This document shows positions 1 to 8,823 of a stretch of DNA of 64,000 nucleotides, one piece after another. The translations under genes were made by a program, and so were the position numbers. Positions within the stretch are counted from its first letter, which is position 1; the number at the start of each line of letters is the position of its first letter. The notes under the pieces were generated by a model. The model saw only the letters and a list, made by a program, of their open reading frames with translations, did not search any database and was not told the DNA's origin. The stretch comes from Burkholderiaceae bacterium (GTDB lineage: Bacteria > Pseudomonadota > Gammaproteobacteria > Burkholderiales > Burkholderiaceae_C), in assembly GCA_030123545.1 (NCBI GenBank), contig CP126124.1:1798001-1862000 (forward strand). The letters are read 5' to 3'.

Positions 1-87
1 CCGAAATTCGACGCCGATTTGCGCTAGATCAATTCAGCCGTCCCTTGGTTCCTCCGATTGGTCCACGGCACGCAAAATTCAATGCGG

Positions 88-792
88 TCAGCGCAGCACC
101 TGCGCGACCCGGCGCTTGAGCGTCGGCAGCAGATCGGCTTCGAACCACGGGTTGCGGCGTAGCCAGATGTTGTTGCGCCCGCTCGGATGCGGCAGCGGCA
201 GCAGCGCGGGCCAGTGGTCGCGCCAGCCGCGCACCGCCTCCGTCACCGACACCCGGCGTTCGCCCAGGTGATATGCATGCGCGTATTGGCCGATCACCAG
301 GGTCAGCTCGAGGTCCTTGAGTTGGCCGAGCAACCTCGCGCGCCACTTCGGCGCGCACTCGGGCCGCGGCGGCAGGTCGCCGTGCGGGCCCGGACCGGGA
401 AAGCACAGGCCCATCGGCACGATCGCGATCCGCCGTGCGTCGTAGAACTGCTCGCGCGTGATGCCCATCCAGTCGCGCAGGCGATCGCCGCTCGCGTCGT
501 CGAACGGCACGCCCGAGTCATGCACCTTGCGCCCCGGCGCCTGGCTCGCGACCAGGATCCGCGCGTGCGGATGCAACTGCAGCACCGGCCGCGGACCGAG
601 CGGCAGGTGCGCGGCGCACAGCGTGCAGGCGCGCACCTCGCGCAGCAATGCCTGCCAATCTTCCGGCACGGCCGGGTCCGTTGCCGCATGCTTTGCCGAC
701 CGCGCTGCGCGCCGCGTCGCCGAGCGCACCAAATTTTGAGATGTTTTCGGCCGCGAGTCCATATGTGGTCTTGGTTTGGTGCTATCAGACAT
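88..792 (-). CDS. uracil-DNA glycosylase family protein
   Basis: Probable DNA repair glycosylase of the uracil-DNA glycosylase superfamily, 234 residues. Visible motifs are ASQAPGRK (about residues 82-89), which fits the family's water-activating loop, and HPSGRN (202-207), the C-terminal DNA-binding motif. C56 and C59 (CTLC) with C130 and C146 have the spacing of the four cysteines that hold a 4Fe-4S cluster in family 4/5 enzymes. The frame is open further upstream, but the ATG at 792 is preferred because it overlaps the murI stop by 8 bases, as expected for a coupled downstream gene. Substrate specificity cannot be read from the sequence. Bases 1-87 after its stop hold nothing recognisable. 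Confidence 0.85.
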   Translation of the reverse strand: MSDSTKPRPHMDSRPKTSQNLVRSATRRAARSAKHAATDPAVPEDWQALLREVRACTLCAAHLPLGPRPVLQLHPHARILVASQAPGRKVHDSGVPFDDASGDRLRDWMGITREQFYDARRIAIVPMGLCFPGPGPHGDLPPRPECAPKWRARLLGQLKDLELTLVIGQYAHAYHLGERRVSVTEAVRGWRDHWPALLPLPHPSGRNNIWLRRNPWFEADLLPTLKRRVAQVLR

Positions 793-1672
793 GTAGCATC
801 TCGATGTCCGGACGCAGCGCCAGCCATTGCGCTGCTGCGGCCCGCAGCAGACCGGGCGCTCCGGTCGCGCAGAGCGTGACGTTGCCGGATCGCTCCGGCA
901 ACGGCGCCGCCGTATCGCCGCGCAGCCCCTGCAGCAGCCGGCCGGCCTGGCGCGCGACCGCATCGCCCGGGTCCATCAGCGCCACCCGTGGCCCGACCAG
1001 CGCCTGCAACAGATCGCCGGCAAACGGATAGTGCGTGCAGCCAAGCACCAGCGTGTCGATCTCGCCGGGCTCAGTGCCGAATCGGCCCATTGCCGTCGTG
1101 TATTCTCGACACAGCGCTATCAATTTCGTAGAAACCGCGGAATCCTCGCCACTGCCGACGCCCTGTTCGATCGCGTCGGCCAGCCCGTCGCAGGGCTGGC
1201 ACACGAACTCGGCGCGGTCCGCGAGCGAGCGCAGCAGCGTGCCGAACTTGCTGCTCGCCAACGTTCCGCGCGTGGCCATCACGCCGATTCGGCCGGTGCG
1301 GCTCGCCGCGAGCGCGGGTTTGAGCGCCGGCTCGACCCCGACGATCGCCAGCTCCGGATGTTCGGCGCGCAGCAGGTGGATCGCCGCGGCGGTCGCGGTG
1401 TTGCAGGCGACCACCAGCAGGCCGATGCCACGGTCGCGCAGCCAGTGCGTGAGCGCGCGGGCACGCGCGATCACATGCGCGTCGCCGCGCTCGCCGTACG
1501 GCGCGTGACCGCTGTCGGCCAGGTAGACGAAGCTTTCGTGCGGCAGCTGCGCGCGCAGCGCGCGCAGGATGCTCAGGCCGCCGATGCCGCTGTCGAACAC
1601 GCCGATCGGCGCGGCGGACGAAGGCAGGGCGGGGGCGGAGCGCTGGACCACCGCCGGATTGTAGGAACCCAT
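785..1672 (-). CDS. murI: glutamate racemase MurI
   Basis: Converts L-glutamate to D-glutamate for peptidoglycan precursors in the cytoplasm. 295 residues. The N-terminal FDSGIGGLS motif and both catalytic cysteines are present: C90 in VACNTATA and C212 in GCTHYPF. Between them, around residues 172-183 (GSGEDSAVSTK), the protein has extra residues compared with the usual ADAIE-to-LCREYT spacing. The DNA there contains a palindromic motif shared with intergenic repeats elsewhere in the window, so a small in-frame insertion is plausible. The gene ends overlapping the start of the glycosylase gene, suggesting one transcript. Confidence 0.97.
   Translation of the reverse strand: MGSYNPAVVQRSAPALPSSAAPIGVFDSGIGGLSILRALRAQLPHESFVYLADSGHAPYGERGDAHVIARARALTHWLRDRGIGLLVVACNTATAAAIHLLRAEHPELAIVGVEPALKPALAASRTGRIGVMATRGTLASSKFGTLLRSLADRAEFVCQPCDGLADAIEQGVGSGEDSAVSTKLIALCREYTTAMGRFGTEPGEIDTLVLGCTHYPFAGDLLQALVGPRVALMDPGDAVARQAGRLLQGLRGDTAAPLPERSGNVTLCATGAPGLLRAAAAQWLALRPDIEMLHV
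1116..1132. repeat. palindromic repeat core inside murI
   Basis: GCTATCAATTTCGTAGA matches the core GCTAYC-nAT-nnn-GTAGC seen at 26208, 57615 and 53008. It lies where MurI has extra residues relative to the family. This is pattern similarity only. Confidence 0.4.
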
Positions 1673-1868
1673 GGAACAAGGTGCAGCAGAATGGGCTTGT
1701 CAATGAAGCAAGACCAGGCACGGCCGCAGGCCGCGTCGCAGTCGAGCGATTGGAGCCTGCGTTTGCTGGAGCCGCTTCGAGGCATGGCATGATCCGAGCC
1801 GCGCTGCTTTCGAAAATCGAAAGGCATCGTCGTCATCCATGGGTTCGGGTTTTATTTGCAATGACGCC

Positions 1869-2198
1869 ATGACGGAATCGCCCGCTGTTCGCAGGCGAAC
1901 AGGGCAGCGACGGGTGCGCGGCTGGCGCAGCACGCTGCTGGCGGCGGTGCTGCTGTGCTTTTTGCTGCTAACCTGCGCCGAGGTGTGGCATCACGACCGT
2001 GGCAACGCGCCGGACCCGCACTGCGGCCTGTGTCAGGTCGCAGCACACCAACCCCTCGATTTCCAACTCCCGACTCCCAGCCTGCCGGTCACGTTCCTGC
2101 GCGTGATCTATGTGCTGTCGCTGTGGCAGCCGCAGATCGGGTGGGTATCGTTCCCGCTCGCCGCTTACCGCTCCCGCGCTCCTCCGCAAGCTCTCTAG
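1869..2198 (+). CDS. small DUF2946-like membrane/secreted protein
   Basis: 109-residue protein with a basic N-terminus, one hydrophobic segment (about residues 20-37) and then a His/Cys-containing stretch (WHHDRG, DPHCGLCQ) that could bind metal. This architecture fits DUF2946-type proteins, which often sit beside TonB-dependent receptors for metals. It lies 79 bases upstream of such a receptor on the same strand. An alternative ATG at 1839 would add 10 residues; the later ATG gives the usual basic-then-hydrophobic start. Function unknown. The 196 bases between it and murI show no other feature. Confidence 0.65.
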   Translation: MTESPAVRRRTGQRRVRGWRSTLLAAVLLCFLLLTCAEVWHHDRGNAPDPHCGLCQVAAHQPLDFQLPTPSLPVTFLRVIYVLSLWQPQIGWVSFPLAAYRSRAPPQAL

Positions 2199-2225
2199 CT
2201 TCGCGTCTTTCCTTCGATTCTTGTT

Positions 2226-2255
2226 GCGCCGCTCCGGGATTGGCCGGAGCGGCGC
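2226..2255 (+). terminator. 12-bp GC-rich hairpin before the TonB receptor
   Basis: Perfect 12-bp inverted repeat (arms 2226-2237 and 2244-2255, loop GATTGG), ending 22 bases before the receptor ATG. There is no T-run after it, so it is not a classic terminator. It may reduce read-through from the upstream small gene or act as an mRNA structure near the receptor start. Confidence 0.45.
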
Positions 2256-2277
2256 GATCCATGCTTTGGAGCGGTTC

Positions 2278-4641
2278 ATGTTATTGAAACAAAGAGCCAT
2301 AACCGGCGCGGCGGTGCCGGCCGGGATCATGCTCGCCCTCGCGGCTTGCGTCACGCCCGCGGCCGCAGCGGAGATCCAGGGCGTCGTGCAGGACGCGCTG
2401 GGCAAGCCGCTGGCCGGCGCGACCCTGCGCTTGCAGAGCCGCGACGGCCGGGTGGTCGGCCGCGCGCAGAGCGATGCGACCGGACATTTCGTTTTCGCGG
2501 GTGCGGCGCCGGGGATTTATGCCATCGTTGCGGACAAACCTGGATTCCGGACCGGCACCGGGATCGTCAGCGTGACGGGCAACGCTGTCCCCGCCACCAC
2601 GCTCACGTTGGCGTCGACGGGGGCGCTGGAAATCAACGTCGCGGCCGAGCGTCTCAACCGCGCCCGCAGCGGCCTGTCGCCGAAGACCGGCGGCAGCGTC
2701 TACCGGATCGGCGCGAGCGACGTCGATGCGATGCCGCAGGGCGAGAACACGTCGTTCAACCAGGTGCTGCTGCAGGCGCCGGGCGTGGCGCAGGATTCGT
2801 TCGGCCAACTGCATGTGCGCGGCGACCACGGCGATCTGCAGTACCGCATCAACGGCGTGATCCTGCCCGAAGGCATCACCGGCTTCGGCCAGTCGTTCGA
2901 TACCCGGTTCGCGAACAGCGTGGACCTGCTGACCGGCGCGCTGCCGGCGCAGTACGGCTTGCGCACCGCGGGCGTGGTCGACATCGAAACCCGCAGCCGC
3001 ATCGAGCCGGGCGGGCGCATCGATCTGTACGGCGGCAGTCACGGCACCTTCAATCCGAGCATCGAATACGGCAACACCCAGGGCAATCTGAGCTACTACC
3101 TGACGGGCTCGCTGCTGACGAGCAACAGCGGTATCGAGAACCCCACTGCCAGCTATAACGCGATCCACGACCACACGAACCAGGCCAAGGGCTTCGGCTA
3201 CCTGTCGTACCTGATCGATGCGACGACGCGCGTGTCCGCGATGTTCGGCAGCTACGACGGCAAATTCCAGATCCCGAACAACCCAGGGCAGCCGGTCGAC
3301 CCGAACGGCAAGGGCTTCGGCGTGCTGGCGCCGAACTTCGATTCGGCCGCGCTTGACGAGAACCAGCGCGAGACGAATCGCTACGCGATCGTTTCGCTGC
3401 AAAGCGCCGCCGGACCGAAGCTGGACTATCAGATCTCGCTGTTCTCGCGCTACACCAGCGTGCATTTCATGCCGGATGCGATCGGCGACCTGGTGTTCAA
3501 CGGCGTCGCGTCCGACGTCTATCGCAGCAGCTTCGGCAACGGCGTGCAGGCCGACGCCAGCTACCGCCTGAACGACGCGCACACGATCCGCATGGGGCTG
3601 TTCGCGAGCGTCGAGAACATCCGCGCAGGCAACCGCTCCACCGTCTTTCCGGTGGACGCAAACGGCAACGTCGCCGGCGCGCCGTTCACGATCGTCGACG
3701 ACAACCCGAAGGACGGCAACACGCTGCTCGGCTTGTACGCGCAGGACGAATGGCGCCTGAGCGACCGCCTGACGCTGAACTACGGGCTGCGCGCGGACCG
3801 GATGGACGCGTTCGTGACGGCCGGGCAGATCAGCCCGCGGTTCGGCGTCGTCTACAAGGCCACGCCGCAGACCACGCTGCACGCCGGCTATGCGCGCTAC
3901 TTCACGCCGCCGCCGACGGAACTGGTATCGCCCAAGACGCTTGCGTTGTTCGCCGGCACGTCGAACGCGCCCGCCACCTTCCAGAACGACCCGGTCCAGC
4001 CCGAGCGCTCGCACTACTTCGACGCCGGCGTGTCGCACCAGATCACACCCGCCGCCAACATCGGCATCGATGCGTTCTACAAACGCGTGACCAATCTGCT
4101 CGACGAAGGCCAGTTCGGCCAGGCGCTGATCTTCTCGCCGTTCAACTACGCGCAAGGCCTGATCTACGGGGTGGAGCTGACGGCGAGCTACAAGACCGAC
4201 CGGCTCTCGGCCTACGTCAATCTGGCGCGAACCACCAGCCTTGCGCGCGGCGTCGATTCGGCGCAGTTCAACTTCGACCCGGACGAGCTGAACTACATCG
4301 CCAACCACTGGGTGCACACGGACCACGACCAGACCTGGACCGGGTCGGCGGGCCTCGCGTACAAGTGGCAGGGCACCCAGTACACGGCCGACGCGCTGTT
4401 CGGCACGGGTTTGCGCAGCGGCTTCGCGAACACCGATCACCTCCCCGCGTATCTGCAGGTCAACGTCGGTGCCAATCGCCGGTTCCGGACCGAGAGCCTC
4501 GGGACGATCGAGGCCCGGGTCGCGATCGTCAACCTGTTCGACCGCGTGTACGAACTGCGCGACGGCAGCGGCATCGGCGTCGGCGCGCCGCAGTTCGGTC
4601 CGCGCCGCGGCCTCTACGTCGGGCTGAGCAAGCTGTTCTGA
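2278..4641 (+). CDS. TonB-dependent outer membrane receptor with N-terminal carboxypeptidase-regulatory-like domain
   Basis: Outer-membrane active transporter of 787 residues. Signal peptide about 1-31, then a carboxypeptidase-regulatory-like domain (about 33-105, EIQGVVQDALGKPLAG... GIYAIVADKPGF), a plug domain containing the LHVRGDHG segment, and a beta-barrel ending in aromatic Phe (GLSKLF). The start at 2278 is chosen because GGAG lies just upstream and a signal peptide follows; the longer open frame from 2110 lacks one. A LAAC stretch in the signal resembles a lipobox, but such receptors are not normally lipoproteins. It is followed by exbB-exbD-tonB, so this locus carries its own energiser. 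The substrate is not evident; the His/Cys-containing neighbour hints at a metal. Confidence 0.9.
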   Translation: MLLKQRAITGAAVPAGIMLALAACVTPAAAAEIQGVVQDALGKPLAGATLRLQSRDGRVVGRAQSDATGHFVFAGAAPGIYAIVADKPGFRTGTGIVSVTGNAVPATTLTLASTGALEINVAAERLNRARSGLSPKTGGSVYRIGASDVDAMPQGENTSFNQVLLQAPGVAQDSFGQLHVRGDHGDLQYRINGVILPEGITGFGQSFDTRFANSVDLLTGALPAQYGLRTAGVVDIETRSRIEPGGRIDLYGGSHGTFNPSIEYGNTQGNLSYYLTGSLLTSNSGIENPTASYNAIHDHTNQAKGFGYLSYLIDATTRVSAMFGSYDGKFQIPNNPGQPVDPNGKGFGVLAPNFDSAALDENQRETNRYAIVSLQSAAGPKLDYQISLFSRYTSVHFMPDAIGDLVFNGVASDVYRSSFGNGVQADASYRLNDAHTIRMGLFASVENIRAGNRSTVFPVDANGNVAGAPFTIVDDNPKDGNTLLGLYAQDEWRLSDRLTLNYGLRADRMDAFVTAGQISPRFGVVYKATPQTTLHAGYARYFTPPPTELVSPKTLALFAGTSNAPATFQNDPVQPERSHYFDAGVSHQITPAANIGIDAFYKRVTNLLDEGQFGQALIFSPFNYAQGLIYGVELTASYKTDRLSAYVNLARTTSLARGVDSAQFNFDPDELNYIANHWVHTDHDQTWTGSAGLAYKWQGTQYTADALFGTGLRSGFANTDHLPAYLQVNVGANRRFRTESLGTIEARVAIVNLFDRVYELRDGSGIGVGAPQFGPRRGLYVGLSKLF

Positions 4642-4668
4642 TTTTCATCCTCTCGAAGGAACCATTCC

Positions 4669-5322
4669 ATGGAAGACATCCAACAAGCCCTGCAGGCGCT
4701 GAAATTCGGCGGCGCGATGGTGTATCCATTGCTCGTGCTGGCCGTGCTGACCGCACTCATCATGCTGGACAAGCTGTTCGTCTACTGGCGCTTCGTGGCG
4801 CTGCCCGGCAAGCTCCTGGCGCTCGCCGAGACCTATGGCTTCGACTGGGCCGAACTGGAGCGGCAACTCGCTGCCCTGGGTCCGCACAACTACTTCGGGC
4901 GCTTTTTCCAGGTGATCGCCGCGAATCGCGCGAAGCCGGCATGGTGGGTCGAATCGCGCGCGGGCGACGAGGCGCAGACGATCGAGAAGGCCTTGAGCCG
5001 CGGCCTCTGGGTGCTGGAGACCATCGTCACCGCCGCGCCGCTGCTCGGTCTGCTCGGGACGATCACCGGCATGATGCATTCGTTCCAACTGATCGGCGGC
5101 AACGGGCTGGTCGACCCGACCGGGGTCACCGGCGGCGTCGCGCAGGCGCTGATCGCGACCGCGCTGGGCCTGTTCATCGCGGTGCTCGCGCTGTTCGCCT
5201 TCAACTACTTCTCGCGCCGGCAGTCGCAGACGCTCGACGAAATGGAGCGGCTGGGCACGCGCCTGGTCGACAACATCCGCCTCGGGCAGCACGAACGGGG
5301 GGCGCGCCATGAAGCTGCGTAG
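4669..5322 (+). CDS. exbB: ExbB/TolQ/MotA-type proton channel protein
   Basis: Inner-membrane proton channel subunit that with ExbD powers TonB. 217 residues with three hydrophobic segments (about 17-37, 115-135 and 160-185) and the conserved region LLGLLGTITGMMHSF typical of the ExbB/TolQ/MotA family. It starts 27 bases after the receptor and overlaps exbD by 14 bases, so the set is translationally linked and probably dedicated to this receptor. Confidence 0.93.
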   Translation: MEDIQQALQALKFGGAMVYPLLVLAVLTALIMLDKLFVYWRFVALPGKLLALAETYGFDWAELERQLAALGPHNYFGRFFQVIAANRAKPAWWVESRAGDEAQTIEKALSRGLWVLETIVTAAPLLGLLGTITGMMHSFQLIGGNGLVDPTGVTGGVAQALIATALGLFIAVLALFAFNYFSRRQSQTLDEMERLGTRLVDNIRLGQHERGARHEAA

Positions 5323-5713
5323 AAGTCGCGAATTCAGACGCGGGCGCATCGAGATCATCCCGATGATCGACGTGATGTTCTTCCTGCTCGCGACCTTCAT
5401 GCTGGCGTCGCTGTCGATGCAGAACCTGCACTCGCTGCCGGTCGATCTGCCGCAAGGCCACGCGCAGGCGATGCAGCCCAAGACTCCGGTGACGCTCACC
5501 ATCACCGCAGACAGCCGCATCCTGCTGGACCGCACGCCGGTGACGCTGCAGACGCTCGCGCCGACCCTCGAACCCATGCTCGCCGGCCCCGACGCCAGCG
5601 TCATCGTCGCCGCGGACAGCGCCGCACCCAATGGCGTGACCGTGCAGGCGATGCTCGCGGCGCGCGCGGCCGGGGCACGGCATTTCCTGATCGCGGTCAA
5701 GCATGCCGATTGA
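5309..5713 (+). CDS. exbD: ExbD/TolR biopolymer transport protein
   Basis: Partner of ExbB in the TonB energising complex. 134 residues: short basic cytoplasmic end, one transmembrane helix beginning with the conserved IPMIDVMFFLL motif in which Asp21 is the protonatable residue, then a periplasmic domain. It overlaps exbB upstream and tonB downstream (11 bases). Confidence 0.94.
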   Translation: MKLRRSREFRRGRIEIIPMIDVMFFLLATFMLASLSMQNLHSLPVDLPQGHAQAMQPKTPVTLTITADSRILLDRTPVTLQTLAPTLEPMLAGPDASVIVAADSAAPNGVTVQAMLAARAAGARHFLIAVKHAD

Positions 5714-6392
5714 GCCACCGCCGCTGCGCGACGTCGATGATCCCTGGCGGCGCCTCGCCTGGACGCTGCCGTCGGCGATCCTGATCTGGGCTGCGGTGCT
5801 GTGGGCGTTCGCCCTGTTCCTGCACGCGCCGCGGCAGCAGCCACCGCAGGCACTACCGATCGACATGCAGATCGTCGAATTGCCGCCTGCTCCACCTCCG
5901 GCGGCGCGAAGCGAACCGACGCATGCGCCGCCGCCGAGGCCAGTGCCCAGACCGACACCGCGCCCGGCTCCAAGAGATGTGTCTCCGCGCGTCCCCGAGC
6001 CCCCACCTCGCGCGCCGCAGCCGACCCAGCCCGAGCCAGCTCCGCCACCCCAGACGCCACCCGCACCGGCATCACCGCCGCCGGCGCAGACGCCGGTGGA
6101 AGGCAACGGCAAGAGCTTGTCCGCTTCGAGCGGCGCGCAGGCGATCGTGCGCCCGATGCCAAAGATCCCGGACGAGTTGCGCGACGAAGCGCTGCACGCG
6201 GTGGTCCGCGCGCGCTTTCACGTGGCGGTTGACGGCAGCGCGACCGTCGAACTCGTCAAGCCCAGCCCCGACCCCAGGCTCAATCGGCTGCTGCTGGAGA
6301 CGTTCAAGAACTGGCGTTTTTTCCCCGCGGTGAAGGACGGCCATCCAGTCGCGTCCACCGAGGAGGTCACGATTCACATCGACGTGAACTGA
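5703..6392 (+). CDS. tonB: TonB family energy transducer
   Basis: 229 residues: cytoplasmic N-terminus, one transmembrane helix (about 20-41), a long periplasmic proline-rich spacer (about 45-125) and a C-terminal TonB domain (about 145-229, ending EVTIHIDVN) that contacts the receptor's TonB box. Last gene of the receptor-exbB-exbD-tonB run. The 164 bases after it, up to the convergent senA, hold nothing I recognise. Confidence 0.93.
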   Translation: MPIEPPPLRDVDDPWRRLAWTLPSAILIWAAVLWAFALFLHAPRQQPPQALPIDMQIVELPPAPPPAARSEPTHAPPPRPVPRPTPRPAPRDVSPRVPEPPPRAPQPTQPEPAPPPQTPPAPASPPPAQTPVEGNGKSLSASSGAQAIVRPMPKIPDELRDEALHAVVRARFHVAVDGSATVELVKPSPDPRLNRLLLETFKNWRFFPAVKDGHPVASTEEVTIHIDVN

Positions 6393-6556
6393 TGACTGTC
6401 CATGTGAAGGCAAGACCACGGGTGCTCGCTGCCACCCATAGGCCACCGCCAACCCGCGCCGTCGGTACGCTCTGATCGCATCGACCGCCAGCACCAGCGC
6501 GAGTCGGGGCGGCAGCCGGCGGGCAAAGGATGGGGCAGCATCGGGCTCATCCTCGT

Positions 6557-7741
6557 TCAGGTATGAAGAAGCGCTGCGGTACGGAAGCCTGCGAACACGT
6601 CGTTGCGCTGCGGCTGGAAGAAGTTGCGGTAGCGCGCATCGTGCATCCGGTCATGGGTCGCGAACGCGCCGCCGCGCAACTCGCGATGGTCGCCGAACCA
6701 GGGCACCGAATAGTCATGGTACGGGCCGGGCATGAAGCCGGAGTAGGGCAGGAACGCGTCCATCGTCCATTCCCAGACGCAGTGGCCCCAGCGCAGCGTC
6801 GGCTGCGTCACCGCCGCATGCTCCCATTCCGCTGCCCGCGGCAGGCGGCGCCCGGCCCAGCGGCAATAGGCCTCGGCCTCCCAGGCATTGACATGGATCA
6901 CCGCCTGGTCCGGGTCGAGCGCCAGCCAGCGGTCGAACCAGCGCAGCTCCCAGCCATGGCTGCCGCGGCGCCAGCGTGCCGGATGCGGCGTTGGACTGGC
7001 TGCGCGCCATCGCCCGGCCGCGCCGGGCCAGTAGTCGCCCCGCTCGTAGCCGCCAGCCTCGACGAAGCGCAGGAACTGCCCGGCGCTGACCGGCGCGTCG
7101 TCGATCTCGTAGTCCTGCAGCACGACGCGGGCACCGGCGCCTTCGTTGTCGAACGCAAAGCCGCGCCGTCCCGGCGGCCAGCCGATGCGCACTTCGCCGC
7201 CCGGGATCTCGAGCAGCTGCGCTGGCTGCAGCCGGGGCAGGGCGACGCCCGGCGGCGCCGGGTAGCCGAGCGCCGCGCGCGTCCAGGCGAAGGCCTCGCC
7301 ATGCATGTCTTCGTGGAACAGCGCGAGCCGGTGAAAGTACAGCGCCGCGTCGTCGTCGCCCGCGGGCAGCACCTGCAGGCAGGCCGCGAGTTGCGCGTCC
7401 AGCATCTCGGCGACCTCGGAGCGCGACGGCATCGGAGTGGTCCAGCGCAGGTCGTGCGCCAGGCGCGCTGAATCGAAATGCGCGTCGGGCCCGGCGATGC
7501 GCGTTGCGCGCTCGGCGTAGACCAGGCCGTCGGCGTGTCGCCGGTGCGGACCGCGCAGGATCCAGAATTCGCCGAACCAGGCCAGGTGCGCCAGTTCCCA
7601 CGCCACCGGGTTCACGCCCGGCTGCAGCGGCATCGCCCACTCTTCGTCGCTCAGGTCGTCGACCCGCACGCGCGTGACAGCGCGGGCGTCGCGCAGCGCG
7701 GCCGCGAGCTCGGGTCCGTGCAGACAACGCGCGTCAGCCAC
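6557..7741 (-). CDS. senA: selenoneine synthase SenA (EgtB-like)
   Basis: Non-heme iron enzyme of the EgtB/SenA family, 394 residues. An N-terminal DinB-like domain carries the iron-binding histidines (LAHLAWFGEFW, and HEDMH in ALFHEDMHGEAF), and a C-terminal formylglycine-generating-enzyme-like domain runs from about residue 205 to the end (HVNAWEAEAYCRWAG, LRGGAF, GFRTA). In known selenoneine pathways SenA joins hercynine to a selenosugar. Homology alone would also allow an EgtB-type enzyme, but the adjacent senB and selD make SenA the better call. Start is GTG at 7741, 43 bases from the divergent senB ATG. No hercynine-forming egtD is in the window. Confidence 0.88.
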   Translation of the reverse strand: MADARCLHGPELAAALRDARAVTRVRVDDLSDEEWAMPLQPGVNPVAWELAHLAWFGEFWILRGPHRRHADGLVYAERATRIAGPDAHFDSARLAHDLRWTTPMPSRSEVAEMLDAQLAACLQVLPAGDDDAALYFHRLALFHEDMHGEAFAWTRAALGYPAPPGVALPRLQPAQLLEIPGGEVRIGWPPGRRGFAFDNEGAGARVVLQDYEIDDAPVSAGQFLRFVEAGGYERGDYWPGAAGRWRAASPTPHPARWRRGSHGWELRWFDRWLALDPDQAVIHVNAWEAEAYCRWAGRRLPRAAEWEHAAVTQPTLRWGHCVWEWTMDAFLPYSGFMPGPYHDYSVPWFGDHRELRGGAFATHDRMHDARYRNFFQPQRNDVFAGFRTAALLHT

Positions 7742-7784
7742 GAACGGCTCCCGAACCTGTCAAGATGCTTACCGCAACGCCGAC

Positions 7785-8813
7785 ATGAAGCACAAACCCC
7801 GCGTTTGCATCGTCACGCCGGCTCGGCCCGAGGACAACAACGGCAACTGGCACACGGCCGCGCGCTGGCAGCGCTTCCTCGCGTCGCTGGCCGAGGTCGA
7901 CGTCGTGCAGCACTGGCCGGGCCATGACGGGAACGATGGCGCCGACGTTCTGATCGCGCTGCACGCCTGGCGGTCCGCCGCCAGCATTGAACGCTTTCAC
8001 GCCGCTCACCCAGAGCGCTCGCTGGCCCTGGTGCTGACCGGGACCGACCTGTACCGGGACTTGGGGCAGGAAGCAGGCGCGCGGCATGCATTGCAGTGTG
8101 CCACCCACCTGGTCGTCCTGCAGCAGGAGGCGATTGGCGGCCTCGCGCCGGCGGACCGCGCCCGCGCCCGCGTGATCGAGCAGTCGGCCACGCGGGTGCT
8201 GCGCCACGACAAGGCGCGCTCGAGCTTCGACTTCGTCGCCGTCGGGCATCTGCGCGCGGTGAAGGACCCGCTGACGCTGATCGCGGCCGCGCGCCTGCTG
8301 CCGGCCGCACTATTCAACGGCCTGCCGCCGCGCGTGCTGCACATCGGCGCTGCGCTCGATGACGAACTGGCCGAGGCGGCTCGGCTCGCCGTGGCCGAAT
8401 GCCCGCACTACCGCTGGCTCGGCGGCCAGCCGGTGGCGGCGACGCGGCGCTGGATCGCCCGCGCGCGCGCGCTGGTGCACATGAGCCGCATGGAAGGCGG
8501 CGCGCATGTGGTGGTCGAGGCGATCCGCTCCGGCGTGCCGGTGCTGGCCACCCGCATAGCCGGCAATGTCGGCCTGCTGGGGCACGACTACGACGGCACC
8601 TTTGCGCCCGGCGATGCGCGCGCGCTGGCCGCGCTGATGCAGCGCTTCGCGGCCGAGCCGGCGTTCGCGGCGCATCTGGCCGCGCAATGCGCCGCGCGCG
8701 AGCCGCGCTTCACGTCGGCGGCGGAACAGAACCGGGTGCGTGCGCTGTTGGCCGACCTGCTCGCGAGCAGGCGCCAGCGACCGCTGCCACAATCATTCCC
8801 GTCACGTCCTTGA
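7785..8813 (+). CDS. senB: selenosugar synthase SenB (glycosyltransferase-like)
   Basis: 342-residue GT4-like glycosyltransferase-fold protein of the type placed with SenA. In the described pathway SenB makes a selenosugar from selenophosphate and a UDP-sugar. Visible features are the N-terminal IVTPARPEDNNGNWHTAARW, the central FVAVGHLRAVKDP and the nucleotide-sugar-site region SRMEGGAHVVVEAIRSGVPVLA near residues 243-264. The ATG at 7785 is preferred over upstream in-frame starts because the protein then begins at the conserved KPRVCIVTP strand. Ten bases separate it from selD, indicating one transcript. Confidence 0.9.
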   Translation: MKHKPRVCIVTPARPEDNNGNWHTAARWQRFLASLAEVDVVQHWPGHDGNDGADVLIALHAWRSAASIERFHAAHPERSLALVLTGTDLYRDLGQEAGARHALQCATHLVVLQQEAIGGLAPADRARARVIEQSATRVLRHDKARSSFDFVAVGHLRAVKDPLTLIAAARLLPAALFNGLPPRVLHIGAALDDELAEAARLAVAECPHYRWLGGQPVAATRRWIARARALVHMSRMEGGAHVVVEAIRSGVPVLATRIAGNVGLLGHDYDGTFAPGDARALAALMQRFAAEPAFAAHLAAQCAAREPRFTSAAEQNRVRALLADLLASRRQRPLPQSFPSRP

Positions 8814-8823
8814 TGTCTCGACC

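Noticed and set aside
2298..2349. Lipoprotein signal in the TonB-dependent receptor
   Set aside because: LAAC resembles a lipobox, but these receptors are not normally lipoproteins and a normal cleavage site follows.
2281..4440. 719-codon minus-strand frame opposite the TonB receptor
   Set aside because: Low-complexity antisense frame caused by GC-rich codon use; the plus strand encodes a full receptor.
7758..7763. TTGACA on the minus strand as a -35 for senA
   Set aside because: The matching -10 would fall inside the senA coding region and is poor.
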